DNA from: PBB1 sp046154125
GTDB lineage: Bacteria > Pseudomonadota > Gammaproteobacteria > Burkholderiales > Burkholderiaceae_C
Reading direction: 5' to 3'
Length of the DNA stretch: 64,000 nucleotides
Assembly (NCBI GenBank): GCA_046154125.1
Contig: JBJXEJ010000146.1
Span: 19,302-83,301, forward strand
A program made the position numbers and the translations under genes. Shown piece after piece: positions 51,164-60,378 of this stretch; the first letter of the stretch is position 1; every line of letters begins with the position of its first letter. The notes beneath the pieces are model-generated. The model was not told the origin of the DNA, did not search any database, and was given only the letters and a program-made list of their open reading frames with translations.

Positions 51164-52713
51164 GTGCCATCCTGACCCAGCGGCCCAGCTCGCCCTGGAT
51201 GATCACGGGGTTGACGCTCGCGGGGCTGGTCATTGGCGTGCTCTTGCTGCATTACCCGACCGCCGCAGCCATGGTCGAGATCTGGTCGCGATCCGAAACC
51301 TTCGCCCATTGCTTCCTGGTGCCGCCGATCGTCGTCTGGATGCTGTGGCGTCAGCGCGCCGAGATCGCTGCACGGCCGCCGGAGCCCGCGCCGTGGATGC
51401 TCCTGCCGATGGTCGCCGCCGGACTGCTGTGGATGCTCGGCAATCTGGCGTCGGCCAACGTCGTCAGTCAATTTGCGCTGGTCTTGCTCATCGTCCTGCT
51501 GGTGCCGACGCTGGCGGGTTTCCGGGCGACACGGGCGATGCTGTTTCCGCTGGGGTTCCTGTTCTTCTGCGTGCCGATCGGTGAGTTCCTGCTGCCTTCG
51601 CTGATGGCCGCCACCGCGGATTTCACGGTGCTTGCGCTGCGTCTGACGGGCATCCCCGTGTTCCGCGAAGGAAACCAGTTCGTCATCCCTTCCGGTAACT
51701 GGTCGGTGGTGGAGGCTTGCAGCGGCGTGCGATACCTGATCTCTTCGCTGATGGTCGGCATGCTGTTCGCCTACCTGAATTACCGCTCGCTCCGCCGACG
51801 CTGGATCTTCGCCGGTGTTTCCCTGGTCGTGCCCATCATCGCGAATTGGCTGCGTGCCTATTTCATCGTGTTGCTGGGGCATTTCTCCAACAACAAGCTC
51901 GCAGCCGGCGCCGATCACCTGATCTACGGATGGGTGTTCTTCGGTGTCGTGATCTTCCTGATGTTCATGATCGGCTCCCGGTGGTCAGAACCTGACGCTG
52001 TGCCCACGGCTTCGCCGTCGATTCCGTCATCGAGCCCCCAGTTTTCTGGTGGCCTCCACTGGGGCGTGCCGATGGCGGTGGTGGCCGTGCTGGTGTTGCC
52101 GGTGTTCGCGCTGCAGGGTTTGGTCGCGCACGAGGACACCACCGAGCCGAGACTGAGCGACATCTCCATTCGGTCCGGTGGCTGGGTCGCTTCCGACGCG
52201 GCGCCTGACTGGACCCCCGAATTCGAGAATCCGGCAGCCAGGGTCAACCGGCGCTATGTCATCGACGGCCGCTCTGTCGGGCTGTATCTCGGGTACTACC
52301 GCCGCCAGGATGCAGGTGCAAAGCTGGTCAGTTCAACCAACACCCTTGCGAAATCGAACAACAAGGATTGGATCCAGGTCGAATCGGGCTCACGCCGTGT
52401 TGCGCTGGCCTCCGGTGGCGAAGTCGAAGTGGCGACCGCCCGACTGCGGCGACCCGCAGGATCCAGCGACCCCACCTCCCTGGTGGTGTGGAAGACCTAC
52501 TGGGTGAACGGCCGCTACACGTCTGGCGATGCGGGCGCAAAGGCCTGGACAGCGCTGTATCGACTGCTTGGCAGAGGCGACGACGGCGCAGTCGTCATTG
52601 TTCATGCCGTCGACGGCGGTTCGGATTCCGCGAATGTGATGCTCGAACGGTTCATGCGTGACGGTCTCGACGCGATCGATGATCAATTGCGCAAGACGCG
52701 AGATGACCGTTGA
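51160..52713 (+). CDS. xrtA: Exosortase A fused to EpsI domain
   Basis: A 517-residue fusion. Residues 1-275 are the polytopic exosortase, with catalytic Cys187 in VEACSGVRYL, Arg232 in ANWLRAYF and His253 in AGADHLIYGW. After a Ser/Pro-rich linker and another membrane helix (near residues 305-325), residues about 340-510 form an EpsI-type periplasmic domain (GLYLGYYRRQDAGAKLVSS, then WVNGRYTSGDAGAKAW). It would cleave PEP-CTERM proteins and attach them to an acceptor made by this locus. It sits between two XrtA-type glycosyltransferases, overlapping the first by ATGA. Confidence 0.94.
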   Translation: MSAILTQRPSSPWMITGLTLAGLVIGVLLLHYPTAAAMVEIWSRSETFAHCFLVPPIVVWMLWRQRAEIAARPPEPAPWMLLPMVAAGLLWMLGNLASANVVSQFALVLLIVLLVPTLAGFRATRAMLFPLGFLFFCVPIGEFLLPSLMAATADFTVLALRLTGIPVFREGNQFVIPSGNWSVVEACSGVRYLISSLMVGMLFAYLNYRSLRRRWIFAGVSLVVPIIANWLRAYFIVLLGHFSNNKLAAGADHLIYGWVFFGVVIFLMFMIGSRWSEPDAVPTASPSIPSSSPQFSGGLHWGVPMAVVAVLVLPVFALQGLVAHEDTTEPRLSDISIRSGGWVASDAAPDWTPEFENPAARVNRRYVIDGRSVGLYLGYYRRQDAGAKLVSSTNTLAKSNNKDWIQVESGSRRVALASGGEVEVATARLRRPAGSSDPTSLVVWKTYWVNGRYTSGDAGAKAWTALYRLLGRGDDGAVVIVHAVDGGSDSANVMLERFMRDGLDAIDDQLRKTRDDR

Positions 52714-53911
52714 TGCCGGCTCCGCTCTTGCCCCCGTGAGCGCGATGTCGGACCCTCGGCCGCTGGTGATGCATGTCGTGTACCGCTTCGACACCGGCGG
52801 GCTCGAGAACGGCGTTGTCAATTTGCTCAATCACATGCCTGCCCAGGCGTATCGCCATGCCATCGTGGCGCTGACGGACGTGACGGATTTCCGGCACCGG
52901 ATCGTGCGGAAAGACGTCGAGTTCGTCTCGCTCCACAAGAAGCCTGGACACGGCGTGAAGCTCTATCCACTGTTGTATTCGCTGATGCGCGAGCGGCGCC
53001 CGTCCATCGTTCACACGCGCAACCTGGCCGCACTGGAATGCCAGGTTCCTGCCACGCTGGCCGGAGTCCCCGTGCGCATCCACGGCGAACACGGGCGCGA
53101 CGTCGACGACCTTGCCGGAACACGCATTCGGTACCAATGGATGCGGCGGGCCTATCGGCCGTTCGTTCATCGATACGTGGCGTTGTCCCGGGATCTGGCA
53201 GGCTATCTGCAGACCGCGGTTGGCGTTCCTCGAAAGCGCATTTCCCAGATCTACAACGGCGTCGACAGTGAGCGCTTCTGCATCCCGGGGGGCCGCCGTC
53301 CCGTGATTCCAGGCTGTCCATTCACGGCGCCGGATTTGTTCATCGTCGGTACGGTCGGTCGAATGCAGACGGTGAAGGCGCAGACGCTTCTCGCACGGGC
53401 GTTCATGCGAGCCTTGCAGTTGAAGCCTGAAATTTCGGATCGCCTGCGACTTGTGATGGTGGGTGATGGCCCCTTGCGTGCAGAGGCCCTGGCCTTGCTG
53501 GACGCTGCAGGCGTAGGTCACCTGGCGTGGTTGCCTGGCGAGCGGACCGACATCGCGGAGGTCATGCGCGGACTCGATGGATTCGTGCTCCCGTCGCTCG
53601 CCGAAGGAATATCGAACACCATCCTCGAAGCCATGGCCAGTGGCCTTCCGGTGCTGGCGACGAACGTGGGTGGAAACGCGGAACTGGTGGTGAATGGCCA
53701 AACGGGGGAGATCGTGCCCTCCGAAGATATCGACGCCATGGCGATCGGCATCGTTCGAATGGCGTTGGACCCTGCCCAGTCCGCTGCCCGAGGGCGTGCC
53801 GGCCGGGCGCTGGTCGAGCGTCAGTTCGGTATGTCGTCGATGGTGTCGGCCTACCAGGCTCTCTACGACGACTTGCTGACTTGCCCGAAGACTCAGCTCG
53901 AAAAGTCTTGA
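52703..53911 (+). CDS. XrtA-system glycosyltransferase (TIGR03088 type)
   Basis: A 402-residue GT4 enzyme. VMHVVYRFDTGGLENGVVNLLNHMP is the family N terminus, HTRNLAALECQVPA follows, and the C-terminal domain has IVGTVGRMQTVKAQTLLARAF, MVGDGPLRAEA and PSLAEGISNTILEAMASGLPV (E-x7-E). The start is uncertain: ATG 52703 overlaps xrtA by 11 bases, while ATG 52745 would remove 14 residues without touching the domain. A hairpin follows the stop. It probably extends the locus 2 repeat unit. Confidence 0.9.
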   Translation: MTVDAGSALAPVSAMSDPRPLVMHVVYRFDTGGLENGVVNLLNHMPAQAYRHAIVALTDVTDFRHRIVRKDVEFVSLHKKPGHGVKLYPLLYSLMRERRPSIVHTRNLAALECQVPATLAGVPVRIHGEHGRDVDDLAGTRIRYQWMRRAYRPFVHRYVALSRDLAGYLQTAVGVPRKRISQIYNGVDSERFCIPGGRRPVIPGCPFTAPDLFIVGTVGRMQTVKAQTLLARAFMRALQLKPEISDRLRLVMVGDGPLRAEALALLDAAGVGHLAWLPGERTDIAEVMRGLDGFVLPSLAEGISNTILEAMASGLPVLATNVGGNAELVVNGQTGEIVPSEDIDAMAIGIVRMALDPAQSAARGRAGRALVERQFGMSSMVSAYQALYDDLLTCPKTQLEKS

Positions 53912-53951
53912 GCCGCCCAGCACGACGCAGCAGCTTCTATGGGCGGCTTTC
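53911..53951 (+). terminator. Hairpin with possible terminator role after the TIGR03088-type gene
   Basis: AGCCGCCCA (53911-53919) and TGGGCGGCT (53940-53948) form a perfect nine-base stem with a 20-base loop. Only three T follow, so termination is uncertain. A 175-base gap without genes starts here. Confidence 0.4.
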
Positions 53952-54086
53952 GGTCAAGCGAGTTGCAGAAAGTCGGGGTTCTGTCCGATATCCGTGATGT
54001 GTCTGTCCTGTTTCGCTTTCAAATGGCTCGATTGCTCGCGTCCGTGACCGTGGCGTCCTGCGTCGCCGAAGCGTTTGCCGGGTCGC

Positions 54087-55787
54087 ATGTCCGTGATTGA
54101 CGGCGCCTCTGGGCAGGAGCGGCCCGGATCAGGCATCGCCCGATACGCCACGCACATCGCCGTGGCGATTGCCTTCGGGTTGTCGCTGCTGGCCCTGCTC
54201 AGCCTGATGCGCCTCGAGCTGGGGCCGCGGAGCAGCGAGCCCGTCGCCATGGACGAGATGTTTTTTTCGGCCTGTGCCGTACGGGGTCTGGCCACGGGGG
54301 AAATTCCCAGCACCGGGTGCAGCGACAACAAGGCACCGCTGATCTTCCTGATCCATCAGGCCCTCAACCAGGGCGGAACGCCCTACAACGTGCTGGCGGT
54401 CAAGGTGGCCGCATTCGGAGTTGTCGGCGCCATCGTCGTTCTCGTGGGCTGGCTCGCCTTTCGAGTGCGCGGTGGCGTCGCCGCAGCCGGCGCAGCTGCC
54501 CTCGTCATGCTCGCACTGGTTTCGGATTCGCAACTTCTGGCGTTGAAGACGGAGACCGTCGGTGCCGTCTTCACGCTCGTGAGTCTGATCCTCTGTAGTC
54601 GGCAGAAGGTCGGCCGTTGTCGATGGCTCGCAACCGGTGTGGCACTCGGCGTCGCAATCGCCGCGAAGCAGACCTATGCCTTCGCCGTGCCCGCACTGCT
54701 CTTGTGGTGCTGGATGGCTGCTGACCGTTCCGATGGACGCAGGCACGGCAGGATCTTCGCGTGGAACGCCGTTCATTTCATCGGTGGACTGGTCCTGCCC
54801 TTGCTGGCGTTTTTCGTCGTCTTTTACCTGCAGGGAAAGAGCGTCGATTTCCTGACCAGCACGTTTCTTTATCCATCCATCTATGGTCCGGCTCATGCGG
54901 CTTCCTGGCTGCGCCGGGCCACCTGGCGGCTCGGCGATGTGTGCAGCGATCTGGCCCTGGTTCCGGTCCTGCCGGTGCTTTTCGCGGCGTCGCTGCCACG
55001 CATCGGAGCCCAGTTCTGCTCATGGCGAAGAAATCCGGCGGAGCGAGCACCTGCGCTGCTGCCCATGGCGCTCGTTGCGCTGGGTCTGATGCTCGTCGCT
55101 TTCGTTTCTCCGGTGTACTCCCGCTATCACCTGATTCCGGCCTGGGTGGTGATGGCTGCTGTCGGCGGCGTGGTCATCTCCGAACTTGGCGCGGCAGCAG
55201 CGCGAGCCGGAATGGTGCGGGCCGTTCAGGCGTCTTCAGCCCTGGTGGTCTTCGCCCTGGTGGTCGCCGCGTCGAGCTGGTTCAGCAATGGGCGCATGCG
55301 GAGCGAGCAGAAGCCGTCCGTTGATTACGCCATCCATGAGGGACGGGGCGAGTACGGTTACGTACTCGGAATGCGCCCCGAGTTCTATGTCTGGAACGGG
55401 TTGATCCCCGCATCGGATGTGCAATTCCCGTGGGCGCTGTCCGGCATGCCTCCCAACTGGTTCTACACACTCCCCGCGGTCGGCAGCACGAAGGGCAAGC
55501 TCCTGGAGGCGACCCGCTCACGCAACACCGTGCGTCTGATGAACGATTTCATCCGTACGCCACCCAGCTACATCTTCGTCAGCGAAGCCATGTCCCGGGC
55601 CAAGGATTCCAGCCGGATTGCCGATGTCCCGGGCTTCGACGAATACCTGGTTGAACACTGCTCGAGCTTCGGCCGGGTACCTGAGAACCAGGAGTCGTAT
55701 TACTTGATCTATCGATGCAACTCCGCGCGTGACCGCACGGGCGGCATGAACTCTGCAGGTCACGCGCCGACGATCCTCGCTCATTGA
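54087..55787 (+). CDS. Membrane glycosyltransferase of the PMT/ArnT (GT-C) type
   Basis: A 566-residue inner-membrane protein with about 11 hydrophobic segments. The first periplasmic loop after TM1 carries an acidic motif (SEPVAMDEMFFSACAVRGLA) as in GT-C enzymes, where the catalytic Asp or Glu follows the first helix. The last 160 residues, starting near SSWFSNGRM, form a soluble periplasmic domain. Such enzymes use polyprenyl-phosphate sugars. The donor may be made by the DPM1-like protein encoded next door. ATG 54087 is chosen; TTG 54075 is in frame. Confidence 0.78.
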   Translation: MSVIDGASGQERPGSGIARYATHIAVAIAFGLSLLALLSLMRLELGPRSSEPVAMDEMFFSACAVRGLATGEIPSTGCSDNKAPLIFLIHQALNQGGTPYNVLAVKVAAFGVVGAIVVLVGWLAFRVRGGVAAAGAAALVMLALVSDSQLLALKTETVGAVFTLVSLILCSRQKVGRCRWLATGVALGVAIAAKQTYAFAVPALLLWCWMAADRSDGRRHGRIFAWNAVHFIGGLVLPLLAFFVVFYLQGKSVDFLTSTFLYPSIYGPAHAASWLRRATWRLGDVCSDLALVPVLPVLFAASLPRIGAQFCSWRRNPAERAPALLPMALVALGLMLVAFVSPVYSRYHLIPAWVVMAAVGGVVISELGAAAARAGMVRAVQASSALVVFALVVAASSWFSNGRMRSEQKPSVDYAIHEGRGEYGYVLGMRPEFYVWNGLIPASDVQFPWALSGMPPNWFYTLPAVGSTKGKLLEATRSRNTVRLMNDFIRTPPSYIFVSEAMSRAKDSSRIADVPGFDEYLVEHCSSFGRVPENQESYYLIYRCNSARDRTGGMNSAGHAPTILAH

Positions 55788-55874
55788 TCGAGACCCGCAC
55801 ATGCCTTGTTCAACACCGTCGCGCATTGCGCTCGCAGCAGCAGATCACCGGGGCGTCCGGCGTCGAACCGCGAT

Positions 55875-56990
55875 ATGGATCACATGAACAGCGAATCCGG
55901 GCTTCAACTCTCGATCATCGTGCCCACATTTCGCGAGCGCGAGAACATCGCCGAGCTGTTGCAACGGCTTGGACGTGCGCTGACCGAAGTCCGCTGGGAG
56001 GTGATCTTCGTCGACGATGACTCGCCCGACGGCACCGCCGACGAGATTCGCTCGCTGGCAGCAACTGACCCGCGAGTTCGTTGCCTTCAGCGCATCGGCC
56101 GTCGTGGCCTGTCCTCCGCCTGCATCGAAGGGCTGCTGTCGAGCAGCGCCCCGTTCGTTGCCGTGATGGATGCCGATCTTCAGCATGACGAGCGCATCCT
56201 GCCGCAGATGCTTTCTGCGCTGGCTTGCGACGATGTCGACATCGTCGTCGGCAGTCGCTATGTCGACGGAGGCGGCATCGGCGATTGGGATGACAGACGA
56301 GCCTCGATCAGCCGCCTGGCCACGCGCATCAGCCATCTGGTGGTCCCCGCCACGTTGAAGGATCCGATGAGCGGCTTCTTCATGCTCAAGCGCCGTGTCT
56401 TCCTGCAATGCGTTCGTGGCTTGTCGGCGGTCGGCTTCAAGATCCTGGTGGACCTCTTCGCATCGAGTCCGACGCCCTTGCGATTCAAGGAGCTTCCGTT
56501 CACGTTCCGCAGCCGGCATGCCGGCGAAAGCAAACTGGACAACCAGGCTGCCTGGGATTACGCGATGCTGCTGCTGGACAAGCTCGTCGGCCGCTGGGTG
56601 CCGCTGCGCTTCGTCTCGTTCGCGACCATCGGCGGTCTGGGTCTGATCGTTCACATGGCGGTGCTCGCGCTGCTCTACAAGGGCGTGGGGACACCCTTCG
56701 CCAACAGCCAGGCTGCAGCCACGGTGCTGGCCATGGTGTTCAATTTCTCCGTCAACAATGCCATCACCTACCGCGACCGGCGCCTGACGGGTCGGGCGTG
56801 GGCGCGCGGCCTGCTGTCGTTCGTGGCGATATGCAGCGTGGGCGCCTTCGCCAACATCGGTGTTGCCAACTACCTGTTCGGACACGACGGCCGATGGATG
56901 GTGGCTGCTCTGGCCGGTACCACAGCCGGCGCCGTCTGGAACTATGCGGTGACTTCGGTCTACACGTGGGGCAAGGGATACCGCATCTGA
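55875..56990 (+). CDS. DPM1-like glycosyltransferase fused to GtrA membrane domain
   Basis: A 371-residue fusion. Residues 10-240 are a GT2 domain of the dolichol/polyprenyl-phosphate mannosyltransferase type: LSIIVPTFRERENI, VIFVDDDSPDGTADEI, VMDADLQHDERILPQML, VGSRYVDGGG and KDPMSGFFMLKR. Residues 245-371 are a GtrA-like domain with four membrane helices (RFVSFATIGGLGLIVHM to WNYAVTSVYTW). It should make a polyprenyl-phosphate sugar and help move it across the membrane, possibly for the GT-C enzyme upstream. A second start, ATG 55884, is possible. Confidence 0.9.
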   Translation: MDHMNSESGLQLSIIVPTFRERENIAELLQRLGRALTEVRWEVIFVDDDSPDGTADEIRSLAATDPRVRCLQRIGRRGLSSACIEGLLSSSAPFVAVMDADLQHDERILPQMLSALACDDVDIVVGSRYVDGGGIGDWDDRRASISRLATRISHLVVPATLKDPMSGFFMLKRRVFLQCVRGLSAVGFKILVDLFASSPTPLRFKELPFTFRSRHAGESKLDNQAAWDYAMLLLDKLVGRWVPLRFVSFATIGGLGLIVHMAVLALLYKGVGTPFANSQAAATVLAMVFNFSVNNAITYRDRRLTGRAWARGLLSFVAICSVGAFANIGVANYLFGHDGRWMVAALAGTTAGAVWNYAVTSVYTWGKGYRI

Positions 56991-57209
56991 ACCGGCAAAC
57001 AACAGTGCAGCAAGCCGCCTCCGCATGGGGCCTGTGCCATATGTCATGCGCGACGGTCTTTGCCTCGTTCAATGAGAGGGTTTGCCGGATCTTCTCGAAT
57101 AACATCTTCGGCTGAGGGTTTAACCGCGGTCCGCCCCAGCTTGCATGCCTAGCCCGTGCCCGCTACGGCACCACCAGACGAACGACACGTTTGAATCGGG
57201 ACAGTATTC
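56991..57209. promoter_or_regulatory. Spacer upstream of the amidotransferase gene
   Basis: A 219-base gap in the otherwise dense XrtA locus. GGGAC lies seven bases before the next start. The gap may contain a promoter for the amidotransferase-to-ligase unit, but no clear -35/-10 or -24/-12 pair was recognised. Confidence 0.3.
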
Positions 57210-59159
57210 ATGTGCGGTATCACCGGTCTCTTCGACACGCGGCAGGCAGGCGACATCGATCGCGCCGTGCTGCACCGCATGAACGAATCGCAGTTTCATC
57301 GCGGTCCCGACGAAGGCAGCCTGCATCTCGAGCCGGGGGTCGGTTTCGGTCACCGGCGCCTGTCCATCATCGATGTCGCCACCGGGCAGCAGCCGTTGTT
57401 CAACGAAGACGGCACCGTCGCGGTGGTGTTCAACGGCGAGATCTACAACTACCAGGAATTGATTCCCGAGCTTCAGGCGCTGGGTCATGTCTTCCACACG
57501 CGCAGCGATACCGAGGTGATCGTGCACGCCTGGGAGTCGTGGGGCGAAGACTGCGTCCAGCGGTTCCGTGGCATGTTTGCTTTCGCTTTGTGGGATCGCA
57601 ACCGCCAGACGTTCTTCCTCGCCCGTGACCGTCTGGGCGTCAAGCCGCTCTACTACGCAATCCTCGACAACGGCATGCTGTTGTTCGGATCGGAGCTGAA
57701 GTCGCTGCTCGCGCATGGCGGACTTCGCCGCGACATCGATCCGCTGGCCGTCGAGGAATATTTCGCGCTGGGCTACGTGGCCGAACCGCGCACCGTGTTC
57801 AGCCAGGCACGCAAGCTTCCCCCGGCGCACACGCTGGCGATCCGCCGTGGCCAGCCCGTGCCGTCGCCGCGCGAGTACTGGGACGTGCGGTTCAGTCTGG
57901 ACAGCCCGATCGGTGTCGACGACGCTTGCGAGGAACTGCGCGCGCGCCTGCGGGAGTCGGTTCGTCTGCGCATGATTTCCGAGGTGCCCCTGGGTGCCTT
58001 CCTTTCGGGTGGGGTCGATTCCAGCGCGGTCGTCGCCGCGATGGCGCAGATTTCCGGCGAGCCGGTGAACACCTGCTCGATGGCATTCGACGACCCTGCG
58101 TTCGACGAGTCCACCTTCGCGCAGATGGTCGCCGATCGCTACGCCACGCGGCACCGCGTCGAGACGGTCGGTAGCGACGACTTCGATCTCATCGACACGC
58201 TGGCGCGGCTCTACGACGAGCCCTATGCCGACAGCTCCGCGATCCCGACGTACCGGGTGTGCCAGCTTGCGCGCAAGCATGTCACTGTGGCGCTGTCGGG
58301 GGACGGGGGCGACGAGACCTTCGGGGGCTATCGCCGCTACCGTCTGCACTTGATGGAAGAAAGCATGCGCACGGCGCTGCCCCACGCGGTGCGCAAGCCT
58401 GTCTTCGGTCTGCTCGGACGCCTCTACCCGAAAGCCGACTGGGCGCCGCGCATGCTGCGCGCCAAGACGACCTTCGAAGGGTTGTCGCGCAATTCGGTGG
58501 AGGCGTATTTCCATTCCGTGTCCATCCTGCGCGGACCGATGCGCGAGCAGTTGTTCAGTCCACGGTTCAAGCGCGAGGCCGGTGGCTACAACGCGCTCGA
58601 CGTCTTCAATCGCCACGCCGAACGCGCCGGCACCGACGACCCGCTGGCGCTGATCCAGTACCTGGACCTGAAGACCTACCTCGTCGGCGACATCAACACC
58701 AAGGTCGATCGGGCAAGCATGGCGCATTCACTGGAAGTGCGTGAACCGCTGATGGACCATCCGCTGATCGAGTGGCTGGCCACGTTGCCGTCGAATCTGA
58801 AGGTCCGCGGCCAGGAGGGCAAGTTCCTGCTCAAGAAGGCGCTCGAGCCGCAGCTGCCCCACGATGTCCTCTATCGATCGAAGATGGGCTTTTCCGTTCC
58901 GCTGTCGCGCTGGTTCCGCGGGCCGCTGCGCCAGCGCGTGCGTGACGCGGTGCTTGGCGATCGTCTGGCTTCAACGGGCTGGTTCAACCCGAAGTACCTG
59001 CAGCATCTGGTCGAAGCCCATCAGAGCGGGGCGCGCGACTACAGCGCCCCCTTGTGGACGCTGCTGATGTTCGAAGCCTTCCTGCGCAATGTCGTGGACC
59101 TGGAGCCCGGAGCCTTGCCCGGCTTGTCGCGGCAACCGACAGCGGACGCGCTGACATGA
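57210..59159 (+). CDS. Asparagine synthase-like amidotransferase of the XrtA system
   Basis: A 649-residue glutamine-dependent amidotransferase like AsnB, of the XrtA-associated family (TIGR03108 type). Cys2 is the glutaminase nucleophile (MCGITGLFD), with HRGPDEGSLHLE, RLSIIDVATGQQPL and FNGEIYNYQEL. The synthase domain has the PP-loop FLSGGVDSSAV near residue 265 and LSGDGGDETFGGYRRY. In EPS loci it may amidate a sugar acid or an aminoacyl group on the polymer rather than make asparagine. It overlaps the next gene by ATGA. Confidence 0.92.
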   Translation: MCGITGLFDTRQAGDIDRAVLHRMNESQFHRGPDEGSLHLEPGVGFGHRRLSIIDVATGQQPLFNEDGTVAVVFNGEIYNYQELIPELQALGHVFHTRSDTEVIVHAWESWGEDCVQRFRGMFAFALWDRNRQTFFLARDRLGVKPLYYAILDNGMLLFGSELKSLLAHGGLRRDIDPLAVEEYFALGYVAEPRTVFSQARKLPPAHTLAIRRGQPVPSPREYWDVRFSLDSPIGVDDACEELRARLRESVRLRMISEVPLGAFLSGGVDSSAVVAAMAQISGEPVNTCSMAFDDPAFDESTFAQMVADRYATRHRVETVGSDDFDLIDTLARLYDEPYADSSAIPTYRVCQLARKHVTVALSGDGGDETFGGYRRYRLHLMEESMRTALPHAVRKPVFGLLGRLYPKADWAPRMLRAKTTFEGLSRNSVEAYFHSVSILRGPMREQLFSPRFKREAGGYNALDVFNRHAERAGTDDPLALIQYLDLKTYLVGDINTKVDRASMAHSLEVREPLMDHPLIEWLATLPSNLKVRGQEGKFLLKKALEPQLPHDVLYRSKMGFSVPLSRWFRGPLRQRVRDAVLGDRLASTGWFNPKYLQHLVEAHQSGARDYSAPLWTLLMFEAFLRNVVDLEPGALPGLSRQPTADALT

Positions 59160-60376
59160 AATTGCGCGTCCTGCACGTTCTCGACCATTCGATCCCGCTG
59201 CACAGCGGATACACCTTCCGAACGCTGGCGATCCTGCGAGAACAGCGCAAGCTCGGCTGGCAGACGCTTCACCTGACCAGTCCGAAGCAGATCGACTGCC
59301 ATGTCGACGAAGAAACCATCGACGGCATGCATTTCTACCGGACGCAGTCCTCGGCCCTGCCCACGGGCGGCCTGCCGGGATTGGGCGAATTCGCGCTCAT
59401 GCGCCAGCTCGAGCGACGGCTGTTCGAGGTCGCCAGCCGCATCACTCCGCAGATCCTGCACGCCCACTCTCCGGTACTCAATGCCATTCCGGCCCTGCGC
59501 GTCGGCAGGCGCCTCGGCATTCCGGTGGTCTACGAAGTGAGGGCATTCTGGGAGGATGCTGCCGTCGATCTGGGCACCACCACCGAAGGCAGTCTGCGCT
59601 ACCGGTTGACGAGGCGACTCGAAACCTACGCCCTCCAGCGTGCCCATCACGTCTTCACGATCTGCGAGGGTCTGCGCAGTGACATCGTTTCCCGGGGGGT
59701 CTCGTCAGACAAGGTGACCGTGATTCCGAATGCGGTCGATGTCGATTCGTTCTCGCCCGGGGGCGAGCCCGATGAGAATTTGCGCAGCCAGCTTGGATTG
59801 GCGGGTTGCGAAGTGGTGGGGTTCATCGGTTCCTTCTACGCCTACGAGGGGCTGGACCTGTTGCTCGAAGCCCTGCCAGAGATGCTTCGGCGCCGTCCGC
59901 AGGTCCGAGTTCTGCTGGTCGGTGGCGGGCCTCAGGAAGCCGCGCTCAAGGCTCAGGCACAACGCCTGGGCCTGTCCGATCGAGTGATCTTCACGGGCCG
60001 CGTGCCGCATGCGGAAGTGCAGCGCTACTACGACCTGGTCGACGTGCTGGCCTATCCGCGCCACTCGATGAGGCTGACCGACCTGGTCACACCGCTCAAG
60101 CCGCTCGAGGCCATGGCGCAGGGCCGCGTGATGGTGGCCAGCGACGTCGGCGGGCACAAGGAACTGATCCGCCATGGCGAGACCGGCTGGTTGTTCAAGG
60201 CCGGCAGTGCAGCTGCGCTGGCCGGTTCCGTGACAGACCTGCTCGGCCAGCGTGAACGCTGGCCCGACCTGCGCCGTGCTGGTCGCGAATTCGTGGAGCG
60301 CGAGCGCAACTGGACGGCGTCGGTCGCGAACTACAGGACGCCCTTCGAGCGCCTCGCCACCGCTGACAGGGCGTAG
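59156..60376 (+). CDS. XrtA-system glycosyltransferase (TIGR04063 type)
   Basis: A 406-residue GT4 enzyme. VLHVLDHSIPLHSGYTFRTLAIL is a family N terminus, then LHAHSPVLNAIPAL, VYEVRAFWEDAAVD and VTVIPNAVDVDSFSP. The C-terminal domain has VVGFIGSFYAYEGLDLLLEAL, LLVGGGPQEAALK, YPRHSMRLTDLVTPLKPLEAM and DVGGHKELI. It starts in the amidotransferase stop (ATGA). It probably adds a sugar to the locus 2 lipid-linked unit. Confidence 0.92.
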   Translation: MKLRVLHVLDHSIPLHSGYTFRTLAILREQRKLGWQTLHLTSPKQIDCHVDEETIDGMHFYRTQSSALPTGGLPGLGEFALMRQLERRLFEVASRITPQILHAHSPVLNAIPALRVGRRLGIPVVYEVRAFWEDAAVDLGTTTEGSLRYRLTRRLETYALQRAHHVFTICEGLRSDIVSRGVSSDKVTVIPNAVDVDSFSPGGEPDENLRSQLGLAGCEVVGFIGSFYAYEGLDLLLEALPEMLRRRPQVRVLLVGGGPQEAALKAQAQRLGLSDRVIFTGRVPHAEVQRYYDLVDVLAYPRHSMRLTDLVTPLKPLEAMAQGRVMVASDVGGHKELIRHGETGWLFKAGSAAALAGSVTDLLGQRERWPDLRRAGREFVERERNWTASVANYRTPFERLATADRA

Positions 60377-60378
60377 GC

